Shown here piece after piece: positions 17,359 to 24,723 of a stretch of DNA of 58,039 bases. The position numbers were made by a program, and so were the translations under genes. Origin of the DNA: a virus; the IMG/VR virus record IMGVR_UViG_3300032326_000244, positions 1-58,039 of that record. One strand, written 5' to 3'. Positions within the stretch are counted from its first letter, which is position 1. Each line of letters opens with the position of its first letter. The notes beneath the pieces were generated by a model. The model had not been told where the DNA came from. It worked only from the letters and a program-made list of their open reading frames with translations, and ran no database searches.

Positions 17359-17675
17359 TTTAATTTCTTGTTATTCAAAAATTTGTTGGTATGCTTGGTT
17401 ATATCTTTTTTAATTCTATTAGTATCTAATTTAAAATCGACATTTTCAATAGTATCTTCATATTCCGATACAATTTCCCGCATCTGTCGTTCAAAGTTAT
17501 CCCAACTTCCTTCATTAAGATCTTTTTCTAATTCTATTTCCCAAATTTTTTTATTTTTGAATGTAATCTTAACCGAATGAAGATATCGGAGAGGAACCAC
17601 GTTAAGCGTTATCTCTCCGAATATTTCAGGCCAGCGATCTATTACATCCTTGGGAAGTGTCTTCCCACGTGTCAC
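17355..17675 (-). CDS. Hypothetical protein (106 aa)
   Basis: I cannot assign a function. The protein starts MTRGKTLPKDVIDRWPEIFG and continues as an alternating strand region and a charged C-terminal helix rich in Lys and Asp. From memory, similar short proteins with an RGKTL-KDVI start are conserved in T4-like marine phages near thymidylate synthase genes, but I have not checked. It overlaps the genes on both sides by four bases, so it belongs to the thyX operon. No membrane segment or metal motif is visible. Confidence 0.75.
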   Translation of the reverse strand: MTRGKTLPKDVIDRWPEIFGEITLNVVPLRYLHSVKITFKNKKIWEIELEKDLNEGSWDNFERQMREIVSEYEDTIENVDFKLDTNRIKKDITKHTNKFLNNKKLK

Positions 17676-18292
17676 TTTGCTTTCTTCGTAGGCACGAGTT
17701 CTTCGGCTTTACGTCTAAAATCAGCAGCCTGTTTTGCCAACTTGTCTGCATCACTTCTAAACTTTTTAGCCTGTGCTTCCGGACTAAGATTTTCCACCAT
17801 AGGTTGGATATCTTCGTTTACACTTTGAGATGTAGTTTTTGCCGAAGGACTGATATCTCTAACTGTGGCTACATCGACAACTTCGACGTTAGAAGGAGTA
17901 TTTACTTCCTCTTTAACTGCCAAGTCATCTACCGCAATACCACGCTGTTCGGCAATTAACTGATTAAGTTCATCTAGACTAATGCGTGTTTGAAAATTGG
18001 GAATCATTTCAACTTCACTAGTAGATACTTTTGTTAACATACCTTTGGTGTGTAAACTAGGTAACATTGTGCTACCATCCGGGAATTTTGCTCTAGCTAG
18101 AACATCGGAAAACTCAAATGCCTCTTGTGCTGAATTATTTTCTACAAGCTGAATTAACGCATCGTGATAGCTATCAGGCAAATTTTCTGTTGGAATAATT
18201 AGGCAACTGTAAGAATCGCCCGGCAATGTCCTGTACGCCACCAATACTTTACGGCCAGTTTTTTTCATTCGGCCTACGTGTTTGATATCCAT
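17672..18292 (-). CDS. Conserved phage protein of unknown function (206 aa)
   Basis: The start at 18292 is chosen over an upstream in-frame ATG because AAGGAG lies six bases before it and the codon follows the upstream stop directly. The protein begins MDIKHVGRMKKTGRKVLVAY, a compact N-terminal domain of about 120 residues, followed by an acidic linker and a C-terminal helix with alanines and lysines likely to form a coiled coil. From memory this N-terminal pattern recurs in T4-like phages as a conserved protein of unknown role. No catalytic motif is visible. It lies in a small operon with two paralogous short proteins upstream and ThyX downstream. Confidence 0.8.
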   Translation of the reverse strand: MDIKHVGRMKKTGRKVLVAYRTLPGDSYSCLIIPTENLPDSYHDALIQLVENNSAQEAFEFSDVLARAKFPDGSTMLPSLHTKGMLTKVSTSEVEMIPNFQTRISLDELNQLIAEQRGIAVDDLAVKEEVNTPSNVEVVDVATVRDISPSAKTTSQSVNEDIQPMVENLSPEAQAKKFRSDADKLAKQAADFRRKAEELVPTKKAK

Positions 18293-18293
18293 A

Positions 18294-18539
18294 TTATTCT
18301 CCTTGAGCAGGAGCTGCAGGTTGTGCCTTTTGCGCCGCATCTAGGAAAGCATTTAATTTATCAAATAACTGTCCTACACTAGATAGTTCGTTAGCTTGAA
18401 AAGCACCACGCTTGGTTACTACATCGATTACACTACGCATGGCAATTAAATCATTGATGTTAAGTTCAGGTGCTGCAGCGGGTGCGGTCTCTGTTGCGGC
18501 TTCAACCCCATTTTGTTCTGTTACGTCTTGTTCAGTCAT
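18294..18539 (-). CDS. Small conserved protein, paralogue of the next gene (81 aa)
   Basis: The protein has an Ala/Glu-rich N-terminus and Ala/Pro-rich C-terminus around a core of about 45 residues: LNINDLIAMRSVIDVVTKRG, then a second helix ending in KLNAFLDA. The core matches the 69-residue protein at 18536-18745 closely (DLxAMxSxIDxxxxRGxFxxNE, VGQ, KLxxFL). It has no enzyme motif. Such a two-helix core may mediate protein contact. The stop codon region supplies the Shine-Dalgarno sequence of the following gene, and its start overlaps the paralogue's stop by four bases. Confidence 0.78.
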   Translation of the reverse strand: MTEQDVTEQNGVEAATETAPAAAPELNINDLIAMRSVIDVVTKRGAFQANELSSVGQLFDKLNAFLDAAQKAQPAAPAQGE

Positions 18540-18745
18540 TTTGTTTCTCCTTGGTTTTGTTTAACACCTTCTAAAAAGGTTGTTAGTTTGTTATAAGTTT
18601 GTCCAACTATTATCATTTCATTTGGCTTAAAAGTGCCTCTAGCACTTGCGATATCGATAATGCTTTTCATTGCCGCTAAATCGGTAAGTGTTAATTGAGT
18701 AGGATCCTGTTGTGGAGCCTCTTGTGTATTAGTTTCTTCAGTCAT
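18536..18745 (-). CDS. Small conserved protein, paralogue of the neighbour (69 aa)
   Basis: The core LTLTDLAAMKSIIDIASARG, followed by TFKPNEMIIVGQ and KLTTFLEG, mirrors the adjacent 81-residue protein. The two genes arose by tandem duplication followed by divergence of their tails. A GAAGGAG-type Shine-Dalgarno sequence stands seven bases before the ATG. It is the first gene of the operon that ends in thyX. Function unknown; the lack of cysteines and strands suggests a small helical binding protein. Confidence 0.78.
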   Translation of the reverse strand: MTEETNTQEAPQQDPTQLTLTDLAAMKSIIDIASARGTFKPNEMIIVGQTYNKLTTFLEGVKQNQGETK

Positions 18746-18785
18746 ATAAACTCCTTCAAATTTATATATGCTTATAATTTATCTC

Positions 18786-19064
18786 TTAGGTTAAATGTGG
18801 ACACGCAAGTCTGAAAAAACTAAGTTCTTTTTCAGATTCAAAGCCTATACGTGTGGTATAAATTATGGTATTGTCGATAATGCCTATATATTGTCCTACA
18901 TAGTATCGACTATTAAGATTAGCATAGATCCAGCGATCTATGTGATTGGATAATACAGGATTGTATTTAGGCAAATCTGTATAGTGGAAATGATGCGCTG
19001 GAAACGAGACTTTTCTCAGATCCAGCGCATTAAGCGGATTTATTTTACCGTTTTTTAGAGCCAT
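18786..19064 (-). CDS. Hypothetical protein (92 aa)
   Basis: I do not recognise this protein. It has aromatic residues throughout (HHFHYTDLPKYNP, NSRYYVGQYIG) and a likely five-strand composition, with no membrane segment. It directly follows the metallopeptidase/VWA gene with which it shares one base, so it is probably translated by coupling and may work with that protein and the MoxR ATPase. It is separated from the next downstream gene by 40 bases. No catalytic motif is visible. Confidence 0.7.
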   Translation of the reverse strand: MALKNGKINPLNALDLRKVSFPAHHFHYTDLPKYNPVLSNHIDRWIYANLNSRYYVGQYIGIIDNTIIYTTRIGFESEKELSFFRLACPHLT

Positions 19065-20275
19065 TAGCTACGTGCTTCTTCTTCGTAATAAGCATGAGCA
19101 CCCCATGGTGGAACAATGCTGGTAGTACCGTGGATAATGAACACTGTATCGCAGTAGTTCTCATCACCCCACGAATCCCAAGGATACCCATCCGTAAACA
19201 TGATAAACTTCTTAGGGTTAATGTCATGTTGCTTCATGTATTCCCAGTTAGCCATAAAGTCAGTACCACCGCCGCCCATGGGCTCGTATTCAGTAATATC
19301 GTTACCACCGTAACTGTCGAAGTCTTGCTCGTTATAGACCTTAGTATCGAAACACCACACTTTAATATTGTAGTCTTTGTACTCGTCCATAATACCTTTG
19401 ATTTCAGTTAAGAAGTCTTTGGCTTGAGCATCGCTAATGCTACCACTCATATCAATACTAATACAAATATCGATAGTTTCGTCAAAGTTCATACCTGGCA
19501 GGATAGCACCGGTATGCCACGCCTTGCGGCTAGGACGACTAAAGGTGTAGTCATGCTTAATTGTGCTTTGAATTTGCTGACGCAAAATTTGACGCCAGTT
19601 CATTTTAGGCTCAGTCAACTCGCGGATCATGCGCTGAATTTCAGCAGGAGTATTGCCTGCTCCAGCAGTCTGCGCCGCGGTGATAGTAGCTTCGCGGATT
19701 TCATCGCGAATTTGTTTCAGTTCTTCTTTACTGTATTGTGGTCGACCCTTGCCGCTACCTGGCTGATTGCCGCTACCGTTTCCGTCACCTTCTTGCCAAT
19801 CGATGTGCTCGTCTAGCAACTGACCCAATGCCTGTAAGGCCTGGTCGTCCATGTCTTCGTAAATTTCGTCATAGACCTGTTCAGCACTCTTACCGTAGTG
19901 CTTTGGATCATGAAAGATCTTAATACCTTTTGGTTGGTCACCGATGCGGTCACGCACTAACTGTCCGTTAGTGACATAGTCAATGGCGGCATTCCAAATT
20001 TGTTTATTTCTGCCGTCAGTGCGGCTAATGTGATCAAACACATTATGTAAGATTTCGTGTGCTACGACAAACTCAACTTCTTTAGGAGTGAGTTTTTCAA
20101 AGAAAGGACGACTGTAGTACAGATGGCGGCCATCAGTGGCTGCAGTATTACACCATTCGCTAGCGTCTACGATTTTCAATCGTGTTGCCATGTTTCCAAA
20201 GAATGGATGACGAAGTAGCAGACCAATTCGTGCTACAATAATTTTGTCAACAACTGGGTCCAAATGATGCGACAT
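19064..20275 (-). CDS. Metallopeptidase-like domain plus VWA-like domain protein
   Basis: Residues 73-77 form a zinc-type HEILH motif in VVAHEILHNVFDH, within an N-terminal domain of about 130 residues. A Gly/Asn/Gln-rich linker follows. The C-terminal domain has ISIDMSGSIS, a DxSxS metal-ion-dependent adhesion site, plus a later FTDGYPW segment (TDG), as in von Willebrand A-like domains. This domain order matches the DUF2201 family. With the MoxR-type ATPase directly upstream it forms a MoxR/VWA pair, which in bacteria remodels or loads cofactors into protein complexes. The phage target is unknown. AGGAG stands before the ATG, and a strong promoter with a palindromic spacer lies upstream. 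Confidence 0.85.
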   Translation of the reverse strand: MSHHLDPVVDKIIVARIGLLLRHPFFGNMATRLKIVDASEWCNTAATDGRHLYYSRPFFEKLTPKEVEFVVAHEILHNVFDHISRTDGRNKQIWNAAIDYVTNGQLVRDRIGDQPKGIKIFHDPKHYGKSAEQVYDEIYEDMDDQALQALGQLLDEHIDWQEGDGNGSGNQPGSGKGRPQYSKEELKQIRDEIREATITAAQTAGAGNTPAEIQRMIRELTEPKMNWRQILRQQIQSTIKHDYTFSRPSRKAWHTGAILPGMNFDETIDICISIDMSGSISDAQAKDFLTEIKGIMDEYKDYNIKVWCFDTKVYNEQDFDSYGGNDITEYEPMGGGGTDFMANWEYMKQHDINPKKFIMFTDGYPWDSWGDENYCDTVFIIHGTTSIVPPWGAHAYYEEEARS

Positions 20276-20304
20276 ATATGCTCCTAATATTTGCTATAGT
20301 ATAT

Positions 20305-20333
20305 AGTATAACACCGCCCAGGGGCGGTGTCAA
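20305..20333 (-). promoter_or_regulatory. Sigma70-type promoter with palindrome in its spacer
   Basis: On the - strand TTGACA (20328-20333) and TATACT (20305-20310) are 17 bases apart. The spacer, with three bases of the -35 box, is an inverted repeat: ACACCGCC, a four-base loop, and GGCGGTGT (20311-20330). A repressor dimer bound there would block RNA polymerase, so this looks like a promoter and operator for the metallopeptidase/VWA gene. The hairpin lacks a following T run, which argues against a simple terminator. Confidence 0.7.
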
Positions 20334-20347
20334 TCTATTTGATTTGC

Positions 20348-21439
20348 TTATCGCTTGTCTGTAGCGGCCGCAATGTACTTACCAAACTTAGCATGGAAAT
20401 CATCGAAACAGGCAATCTCATCAGGATCCAAAGGCAGTTGATATTGAGTCAATGCCAGTTTAGTACCCATAACAACCAATTCAGTTTCAAAATTATCCAT
20501 CATAAACTGGAAGAAACAGTTAACTTTGTCGTTAAACGCCTTGTCGTTCTTGTCGCTAGCGTCCTTCAATTCGTAGCACAGGCTAACAGTTAAAGAGTAC
20601 ATGGCACTAATTTCTTTAGTGTCCATCTTCTTAACTTTGCCATTCAGAATAGCAGTAGGATCGGGCAGTTTAGAAGCAATCTTACGATGTGCCATAAACT
20701 TAATAGCCAAACCTTCACCGACCGCACCCGACACCAAGTCAGTCAAAGTGCCTTCATCTTCGTCGTCATCGAACAACAGTTCAGAAACAAAGCTCCAGCT
20801 ACGTGGAGTAGCAAACGCCTTTGAGCTAGATTTAGGATCGAAGTCGTACAAGTCCTTCTTGCTAAAGGTTAAGAAGCCTACTACGTCTTTGTGAATACGA
20901 TTTTCAGTAGCCCAACCGAAGTAGTCATCCCAGCTTACAGCCATTTCCAAGTGTACGAAACGGTTAGCCAACGGAGCAGGCATACGATATGTAACGCCTT
21001 TGTCTGCCTCACGGTTACCGGCGGCAACGATAAACACATTGTCGGGAAGTTTGTAAGTACCAACACGGCGGTTTAGCACCAACTGATAGGCCGCTGCCTG
21101 TACAGCAGGTGCTGCACTGTTCATTTCGTCCATGAACAATACAATGTTCTTATGCTTGGCAGCTTCAATTTCATCAGGCAACTCAATAGGAGGAGCCCAA
21201 GCCATGCGGCTAGTATTAGCATCGAAATACGGAATACCTTTAATGTCGGTAGGTTCCCACAAGCTCAAACGAATGTCGATAACATGAGCTTCGAGTTCTT
21301 CGCCCAGCTGTTTAACAATATCTGACTTACCAATTCCGGGAGGACCCCAGAGGAACACGGGACGCTGTGCTTTAAAAGCACGGCGAAGGGACTTTTTAGC
21401 GGCTTTAGGGCCAACGGTGCGTGAAACAATCTCGCTCAT
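20348..21439 (-). CDS. MoxR-type AAA ATPase
   Basis: The Walker A loop GPPGIGKS spans residues 32-39, Walker B is VLFMDEMNSA, and AAGNREAD fits sensor 1. FxAxRSW-type segments later mark the helical lid. The length of 363 residues suits MoxR/CobS-like ATPases, which form rings that remodel partner proteins with a VWA-domain adaptor. The metallopeptidase/VWA gene directly downstream is the likely partner. A consensus promoter lies 50 bases upstream of the ATG. Phage MoxR/VWA pairs are known from large phages but, as far as I know, their function is not settled. Confidence 0.88.
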   Translation of the reverse strand: MSEIVSRTVGPKAAKKSLRRAFKAQRPVFLWGPPGIGKSDIVKQLGEELEAHVIDIRLSLWEPTDIKGIPYFDANTSRMAWAPPIELPDEIEAAKHKNIVLFMDEMNSAAPAVQAAAYQLVLNRRVGTYKLPDNVFIVAAGNREADKGVTYRMPAPLANRFVHLEMAVSWDDYFGWATENRIHKDVVGFLTFSKKDLYDFDPKSSSKAFATPRSWSFVSELLFDDDEDEGTLTDLVSGAVGEGLAIKFMAHRKIASKLPDPTAILNGKVKKMDTKEISAMYSLTVSLCYELKDASDKNDKAFNDKVNCFFQFMMDNFETELVVMGTKLALTQYQLPLDPDEIACFDDFHAKFGKYIAAATDKR

Positions 21440-21488
21440 ATCATCTCCAGGGTTAAAAAAACGTTGTAAACTAAGTGTCTATGTGACT

Positions 21489-21517
21489 ATTATAAGCGAT
21501 ATTTGTGTCTACGTCAA
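21489..21517 (-). promoter_or_regulatory. Sigma70-type promoter for the MoxR-type gene
   Basis: TTGACG (21512-21517) and TATAAT (21489-21494) on the - strand are separated by 17 bases. The expected transcript starts about 43 bases before the ATG of the MoxR-type gene. The -10 box is a perfect consensus and the -35 box matches five of six. It would be used by the unmodified host RNA polymerase, as for early or middle genes. Confidence 0.75.
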
Positions 21518-21524
21518 CTGATTT

Positions 21525-21932
21525 CTAACCTTTTCCTTCGTTTTGAGCATCCTTTTTACGAGCATTCATGGCTTTGACAAGCCCATATTTTCGAATATCG
21601 TCTGAAAACATGTAGAGCTCAAAAGCCTTTTTTTCCGAAAAAACAGTTAAACTTTGCCCTGTTAAAAAATAAGGGCAGTCCAAATAGTTGTCAAAGAATA
21701 TAATTGTTTGGGGACTAAGTTCAATCTTATCTGTAAATGGAACTTCAAATTCTTCCAATTTAAGTTCACCGATTAAAAATTCATACCCTTCTAGACTTAG
21801 ACGTAATCCTCCGGATTCTTTAGTACGTTTACTTTGCCACCATTTATGTAGATGTAGTTTGACATTGGCTTCGTCTACACTACGCTCCATTGACTTGAGG
21901 AAAATCCTAGTGTAAAGTTCTCGACTAATCAT
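21525..21932 (-). CDS. Conserved phage protein of unknown function (135 aa)
   Basis: The protein has a helical N-terminus, then SGGLRLSLEGYEFL, ELSPQTIIFFDNYLDCPYFL and a C-terminal KKAFELYMFSDDIRKYG segment. From memory this last segment and the DxxLDCPY pattern recur in conserved hypothetical proteins of T4-like marine phages. The winged-helix-like order of LTxEGYEFL suggests nucleic acid binding, but this is weak. The start overlaps the SGNH hydrolase gene by four bases, so it ends that operon. No catalytic motif is visible. Confidence 0.72.
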   Translation of the reverse strand: MISRELYTRIFLKSMERSVDEANVKLHLHKWWQSKRTKESGGLRLSLEGYEFLIGELKLEEFEVPFTDKIELSPQTIIFFDNYLDCPYFLTGQSLTVFSEKKAFELYMFSDDIRKYGLVKAMNARKKDAQNEGKG

Positions 21933-22801
21933 AGACGATCTTTTATTTTTTCAAATACACTTTCGGCAAATTTTCTATGTGAAATTTTACCAAGATGTGA
22001 ACCATCCCTAGCTAAATCATGTCGTTCGAACGGTAAATTTAAGTTATTAAAACTCGATAATCTATTACATAGTGTTTGTATTGTATGAGAGGTATCAGCA
22101 CCCACACGGTCGTCCTGGTTTACTGACTGATTTTCTACTCCAATATGATAATATATTTTAGATTTTTTTAATTCAGCAAGGGTATCTATTAATCGTAAAT
22201 TTTTATAACTTTCGTAGGCAGCATAATTTTCGTTTAATAACATAGATTCTGCTCTAGATAAATTTCTTATTATAGCGTGACCGTATTCTTTACTATTTGA
22301 AGACATGTGACTTAGTTTATAATCTATAACTTTATCATTTAACACAATATGTCTTCTGAACATACTTGGAATTGAAAAAAATATTAATTTTGGATTTAGC
22401 TTATGTATGAATTTTTCTAATATAATGGCTTGTCTATCTATGCTTGATCCGGGTATTGCTAAATTCCAAAACGGAATCTTTTTACCTGTATGATCTTTAA
22501 TTTTTTCTAGTAATATCTTTGACCACACATCTTGAAGTTCTAAACTGACCCCCATTGTATGACTACATCCTAAGAATAATATAGGTAGTTCACTAGTGGT
22601 TGTAAATTCATCGCATCGAAATCCTTGATTATTAAACTTATAATTGTATGTTTTTAATCGCTCTAGTGCTATCTCGGGTTGTTCTTTTAAAATATCCTTC
22701 GACCAGCTACGCGGATCGTCGGTAGCACAATAGGAGCCCTCGTAATTTGGTGTATGAAACGTAGCCTCGGCGAGATCTATGATTTTATTTACTTCGCTCA
22801 T
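21929..22801 (-). CDS. SGNH hydrolase-like protein, downstream copy
   Basis: The segment ILFLGCSHTMG carries the block I motif with Ser80 as likely nucleophile (GCS in place of GDS). NLAIPGSSIDRQA supplies the block II glycine, and RDGSHLG near the end carries the Asp-x-x-His pair of block V. These are the parts of an SGNH/GDSL esterase fold, which removes acyl groups from sugars, lipids or peptides. It is a tandem copy of the neighbour at 22798-23700, with long stretches of nearly identical sequence. In phages such enzymes can modify host surface polysaccharide. No signal peptide is seen. The true substrate is unknown. Confidence 0.75.
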   Translation of the reverse strand: MSEVNKIIDLAEATFHTPNYEGSYCATDDPRSWSKDILKEQPEIALERLKTYNYKFNNQGFRCDEFTTTSELPILFLGCSHTMGVSLELQDVWSKILLEKIKDHTGKKIPFWNLAIPGSSIDRQAIILEKFIHKLNPKLIFFSIPSMFRRHIVLNDKVIDYKLSHMSSNSKEYGHAIIRNLSRAESMLLNENYAAYESYKNLRLIDTLAELKKSKIYYHIGVENQSVNQDDRVGADTSHTIQTLCNRLSSFNNLNLPFERHDLARDGSHLGKISHRKFAESVFEKIKDRL

Positions 22802-23700
22802 TTACTAATCTCTCCAGTCGGTAATGTGCCTACTATTTTTTCAAACACATTTTCAGCAAATTCTCTGTGTGAAAATACACCAAGATGCGAACCGTCCCTT
22901 GCTACATCACGCCCTTCAAATTGAACGCCTAAATTATTAAAACTCGATAATCTATCACACATTGTTTGTATCAGACTCCAATCTGGCGTTTGAGAATCGT
23001 CGACTTGACGTCGCTCGGACCAGTTGTTTTCTTGATTCTCTATTCCAATATGATAATATATTTTAGATTTTTTTAATTTAGCAAGTGTGTCTATTAATCG
23101 TAAACTTTTATAACTCTCGTAAGCAGCATAATTTTCGTTTAATAATACATATTCTGCGTTAAATAAATGTCTTATTACACGTTCACCGTAGTCTCCGGCA
23201 TTCATTCTGGTCGGTCTGTAATCTACAACTCTATCAGTTAAAGCAATGTGTCTCCTGAACATACTTGGAATTAAAAAAAATATTAATTTTGGATTGAGTG
23301 TATGTATGTATTTTTTTAAAACTGTGGCCTGTCTGTCTATACTTGACCCGCCAATACTTAAATTCCAAAACGGAATCTGTTTACCAGTATGATCTTTAAT
23401 TTTTTCTAGTAATACCTTTGACCATACATCTTGAAGTTCTAATCCAACTCCCATGGTATGACTACATCCTAAGAATAATATAGGTAGTTCACTTGTGGTT
23501 GTAAATTCATCGCATCGAAATCCGTGACTATTGAACTTATAATTGTATGTTTTTTTCCGTAATTCGAGTAATTGGGGATTTTGTTTTAAATTATGGGTTG
23601 ACCATAATTCTGGATCGTCTGTGGCACAATACTCATGCTCAGAATTCGGCGGATAAAGTGAACCCTCGGCAATATCTAAGATTCTATTCAATTCGCTCAT
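22798..23700 (-). CDS. SGNH hydrolase-like protein, upstream copy
   Basis: This paralogue of the 21929-22801 protein shares FRCDEFTTTSELPILFLGCS, HTMGVGLELQDVW, NLSIGGSSIDRQA and the final RDGSHLG, so all SGNH motifs are kept. The two genes differ mostly at the N-terminus and around residues 185-250, where this copy has an extra ten residues. The stop overlaps the start of the next copy by four bases. Two intact copies suggest different substrates or increased dose. Nearly identical DNA between them points to recent duplication or gene conversion. Confidence 0.75.
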   Translation of the reverse strand: MSELNRILDIAEGSLYPPNSEHEYCATDDPELWSTHNLKQNPQLLELRKKTYNYKFNSHGFRCDEFTTTSELPILFLGCSHTMGVGLELQDVWSKVLLEKIKDHTGKQIPFWNLSIGGSSIDRQATVLKKYIHTLNPKLIFFLIPSMFRRHIALTDRVVDYRPTRMNAGDYGERVIRHLFNAEYVLLNENYAAYESYKSLRLIDTLAKLKKSKIYYHIGIENQENNWSERRQVDDSQTPDWSLIQTMCDRLSSFNNLGVQFEGRDVARDGSHLGVFSHREFAENVFEKIVGTLPTGEISK

Positions 23701-23981
23701 CTAATAATCTCTCCAGTCGTTAATCTAACCACTTGAAAATCACTACAATCGAATGTTTGATTTAGTTTTTTTGCTAGATTAATAGCATGACCTGGATTGC
23801 TAAATGATACTTTTTTATATTTAGGACCTGGATAAGAAGTGAGGCTGTTAAAGCTCTTTAAATTGAAAGGTTCATTCTTGTAAAATACTGCCCAAATAGC
23901 ATCAGACTCTAAAACTTGTTCAGTTTTATAGTTCTTTTTATTTGTGTATTCTAAAAGTACCTTGGGCTTGGGTCTACTCAT
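23697..23981 (-). CDS. Hypothetical protein (94 aa)
   Basis: The start at 23981 is chosen because AAGGAC lies eight bases before it, whereas the longer frame begins without a Shine-Dalgarno sequence next to the upstream stop. The protein is basic at the N-terminus (MSRPKPKVLLEY) and has a mixed alpha/beta pattern with NPGHAINLAKKLNQTFDC in the second half. From memory, similar short proteins occur in T4-like marine phages. The stop overlaps the SGNH hydrolase start by four bases. Function unknown. Confidence 0.7.
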   Translation of the reverse strand: MSRPKPKVLLEYTNKKNYKTEQVLESDAIWAVFYKNEPFNLKSFNSLTSYPGPKYKKVSFSNPGHAINLAKKLNQTFDCSDFQVVRLTTGEIIR

Positions 23982-24007
23982 ATATGCGTCCTTAATATAT
24001 ACGCATA

Positions 24008-24015
24008 TATTTATC
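24008..24015 (-). promoter_or_regulatory. Late-type promoter box GATAAATA
   Basis: GATAAATA on the - strand stands about 27 bases before the ATG at 23981, leaving room for a transcript start near 24001 and the AAGGAC ribosome site. It matches the NATAAATA form of T4-like late promoters and lacks a -35 box. It would drive the short protein and the two SGNH hydrolase genes late in infection. Confidence 0.4.
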
Positions 24016-24017
24016 AT

Positions 24018-24260
24018 TCAAGTAGTAGAAAACCCGCCGCCATCCATTTTGATAGTTACTTCGCTACCTTGCGACTGTGCCAATTTGCTTAACAATTCGT
24101 CTTGGTCCTCTAGCAATTTGGCAGTTATTTCACCTAGACTATAAGCCAGCATCTTCGCTGACTTAATGTCTATTTTTATTTCTTTTTGCTGTGCTAATTC
24201 AGCACTTTTTACCTGTTGAATAAACTGCTGAATAGGCAGTGTGTTAATTGGATTTGACAT
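24018..24260 (-). CDS. Small conserved protein (80 aa)
   Basis: The protein is helical, with KSAELAQQKEIKIDIKSA followed by KMLAYSLGEITAKL and an acidic coiled-coil-like stretch, then a short strand end with MDGGGF. From memory, short proteins with the IKIDI-x-A-x-xLAxxLGE pattern are conserved in T4-like phages, without known role. It overlaps the upstream gene by 17 bases, which implies coupled translation. No catalytic motif or membrane segment. Confidence 0.72.
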   Translation of the reverse strand: MSNPINTLPIQQFIQQVKSAELAQQKEIKIDIKSAKMLAYSLGEITAKLLEDQDELLSKLAQSQGSEVTIKMDGGGFSTT

Positions 24261-24723
24261 TACTTAATACCTGTTTCATCTCGAATTCTGTTTTAAACGG
24301 TCCGCGATTTTCGTAGCGTTCAATTGTAATTAGCTTAGGGCAGAAACTTTTAACCCAGCCTTTATCAAATCGAATAATGTAGTAGCCGGCACAATACAAA
24401 CTCTTACTAGCTTCAGATTTTGTAAATAACGGCAGTCTTTTTTGTACATTGTACATGGGATTACACGGATTACAACTTGTCGGATATCCATGTACATCTT
24501 TGCTGTCATCTTGGCTAATAGTGGTTGTAATCTTACGACTAAAGAAATCTTTGCCAAATGCTTTAATAAGCTCTTCTTTTTTACCGAAGAAACTGCTACC
24601 GTCTTTGCTACTCAACATATATTTGTTATTTTCTTTCTTATGTAATGTACCTATTTTTTCCCCGTCTTGTTCTACAATCCAAAACTTGCCATCTACAATG
24701 GGCTTGGCGTGAATTTCTGTCAT
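24244..24723 (-). CDS. Conserved phage protein of unknown function (159 aa)
   Basis: The N-terminal 60 residues look like a small beta domain (GKFWIVEQDGEKIGTLHK), and the centre has a CNPCNP motif in TSCNPCNPMYN, with further cysteines in YCAGYY and SFCPK. The cysteine set could bind a metal ion. The C-terminus has a YYIIRFDKGWVKSFCPKL segment. The start overlaps the 5' nuclease gene by four bases, so both are expressed together. From memory, proteins of this design are conserved in T4-like phages near the RNase H-like gene; function unknown. Confidence 0.72.
   Translation of the reverse strand: MTEIHAKPIVDGKFWIVEQDGEKIGTLHKKENNKYMLSSKDGSSFFGKKEELIKAFGKDFFSRKITTTISQDDSKDVHGYPTSCNPCNPMYNVQKRLPLFTKSEASKSLYCAGYYIIRFDKGWVKSFCPKLITIERYENRGPFKTEFEMKQVLSNVKSN

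Noticed and set aside
20311-20330. The inverted repeat as an intrinsic terminator after the MoxR-type gene
   Set aside because: No T run follows on the - strand, and the repeat fits exactly within a TTGACA/TATACT promoter, so an operator is more likely.
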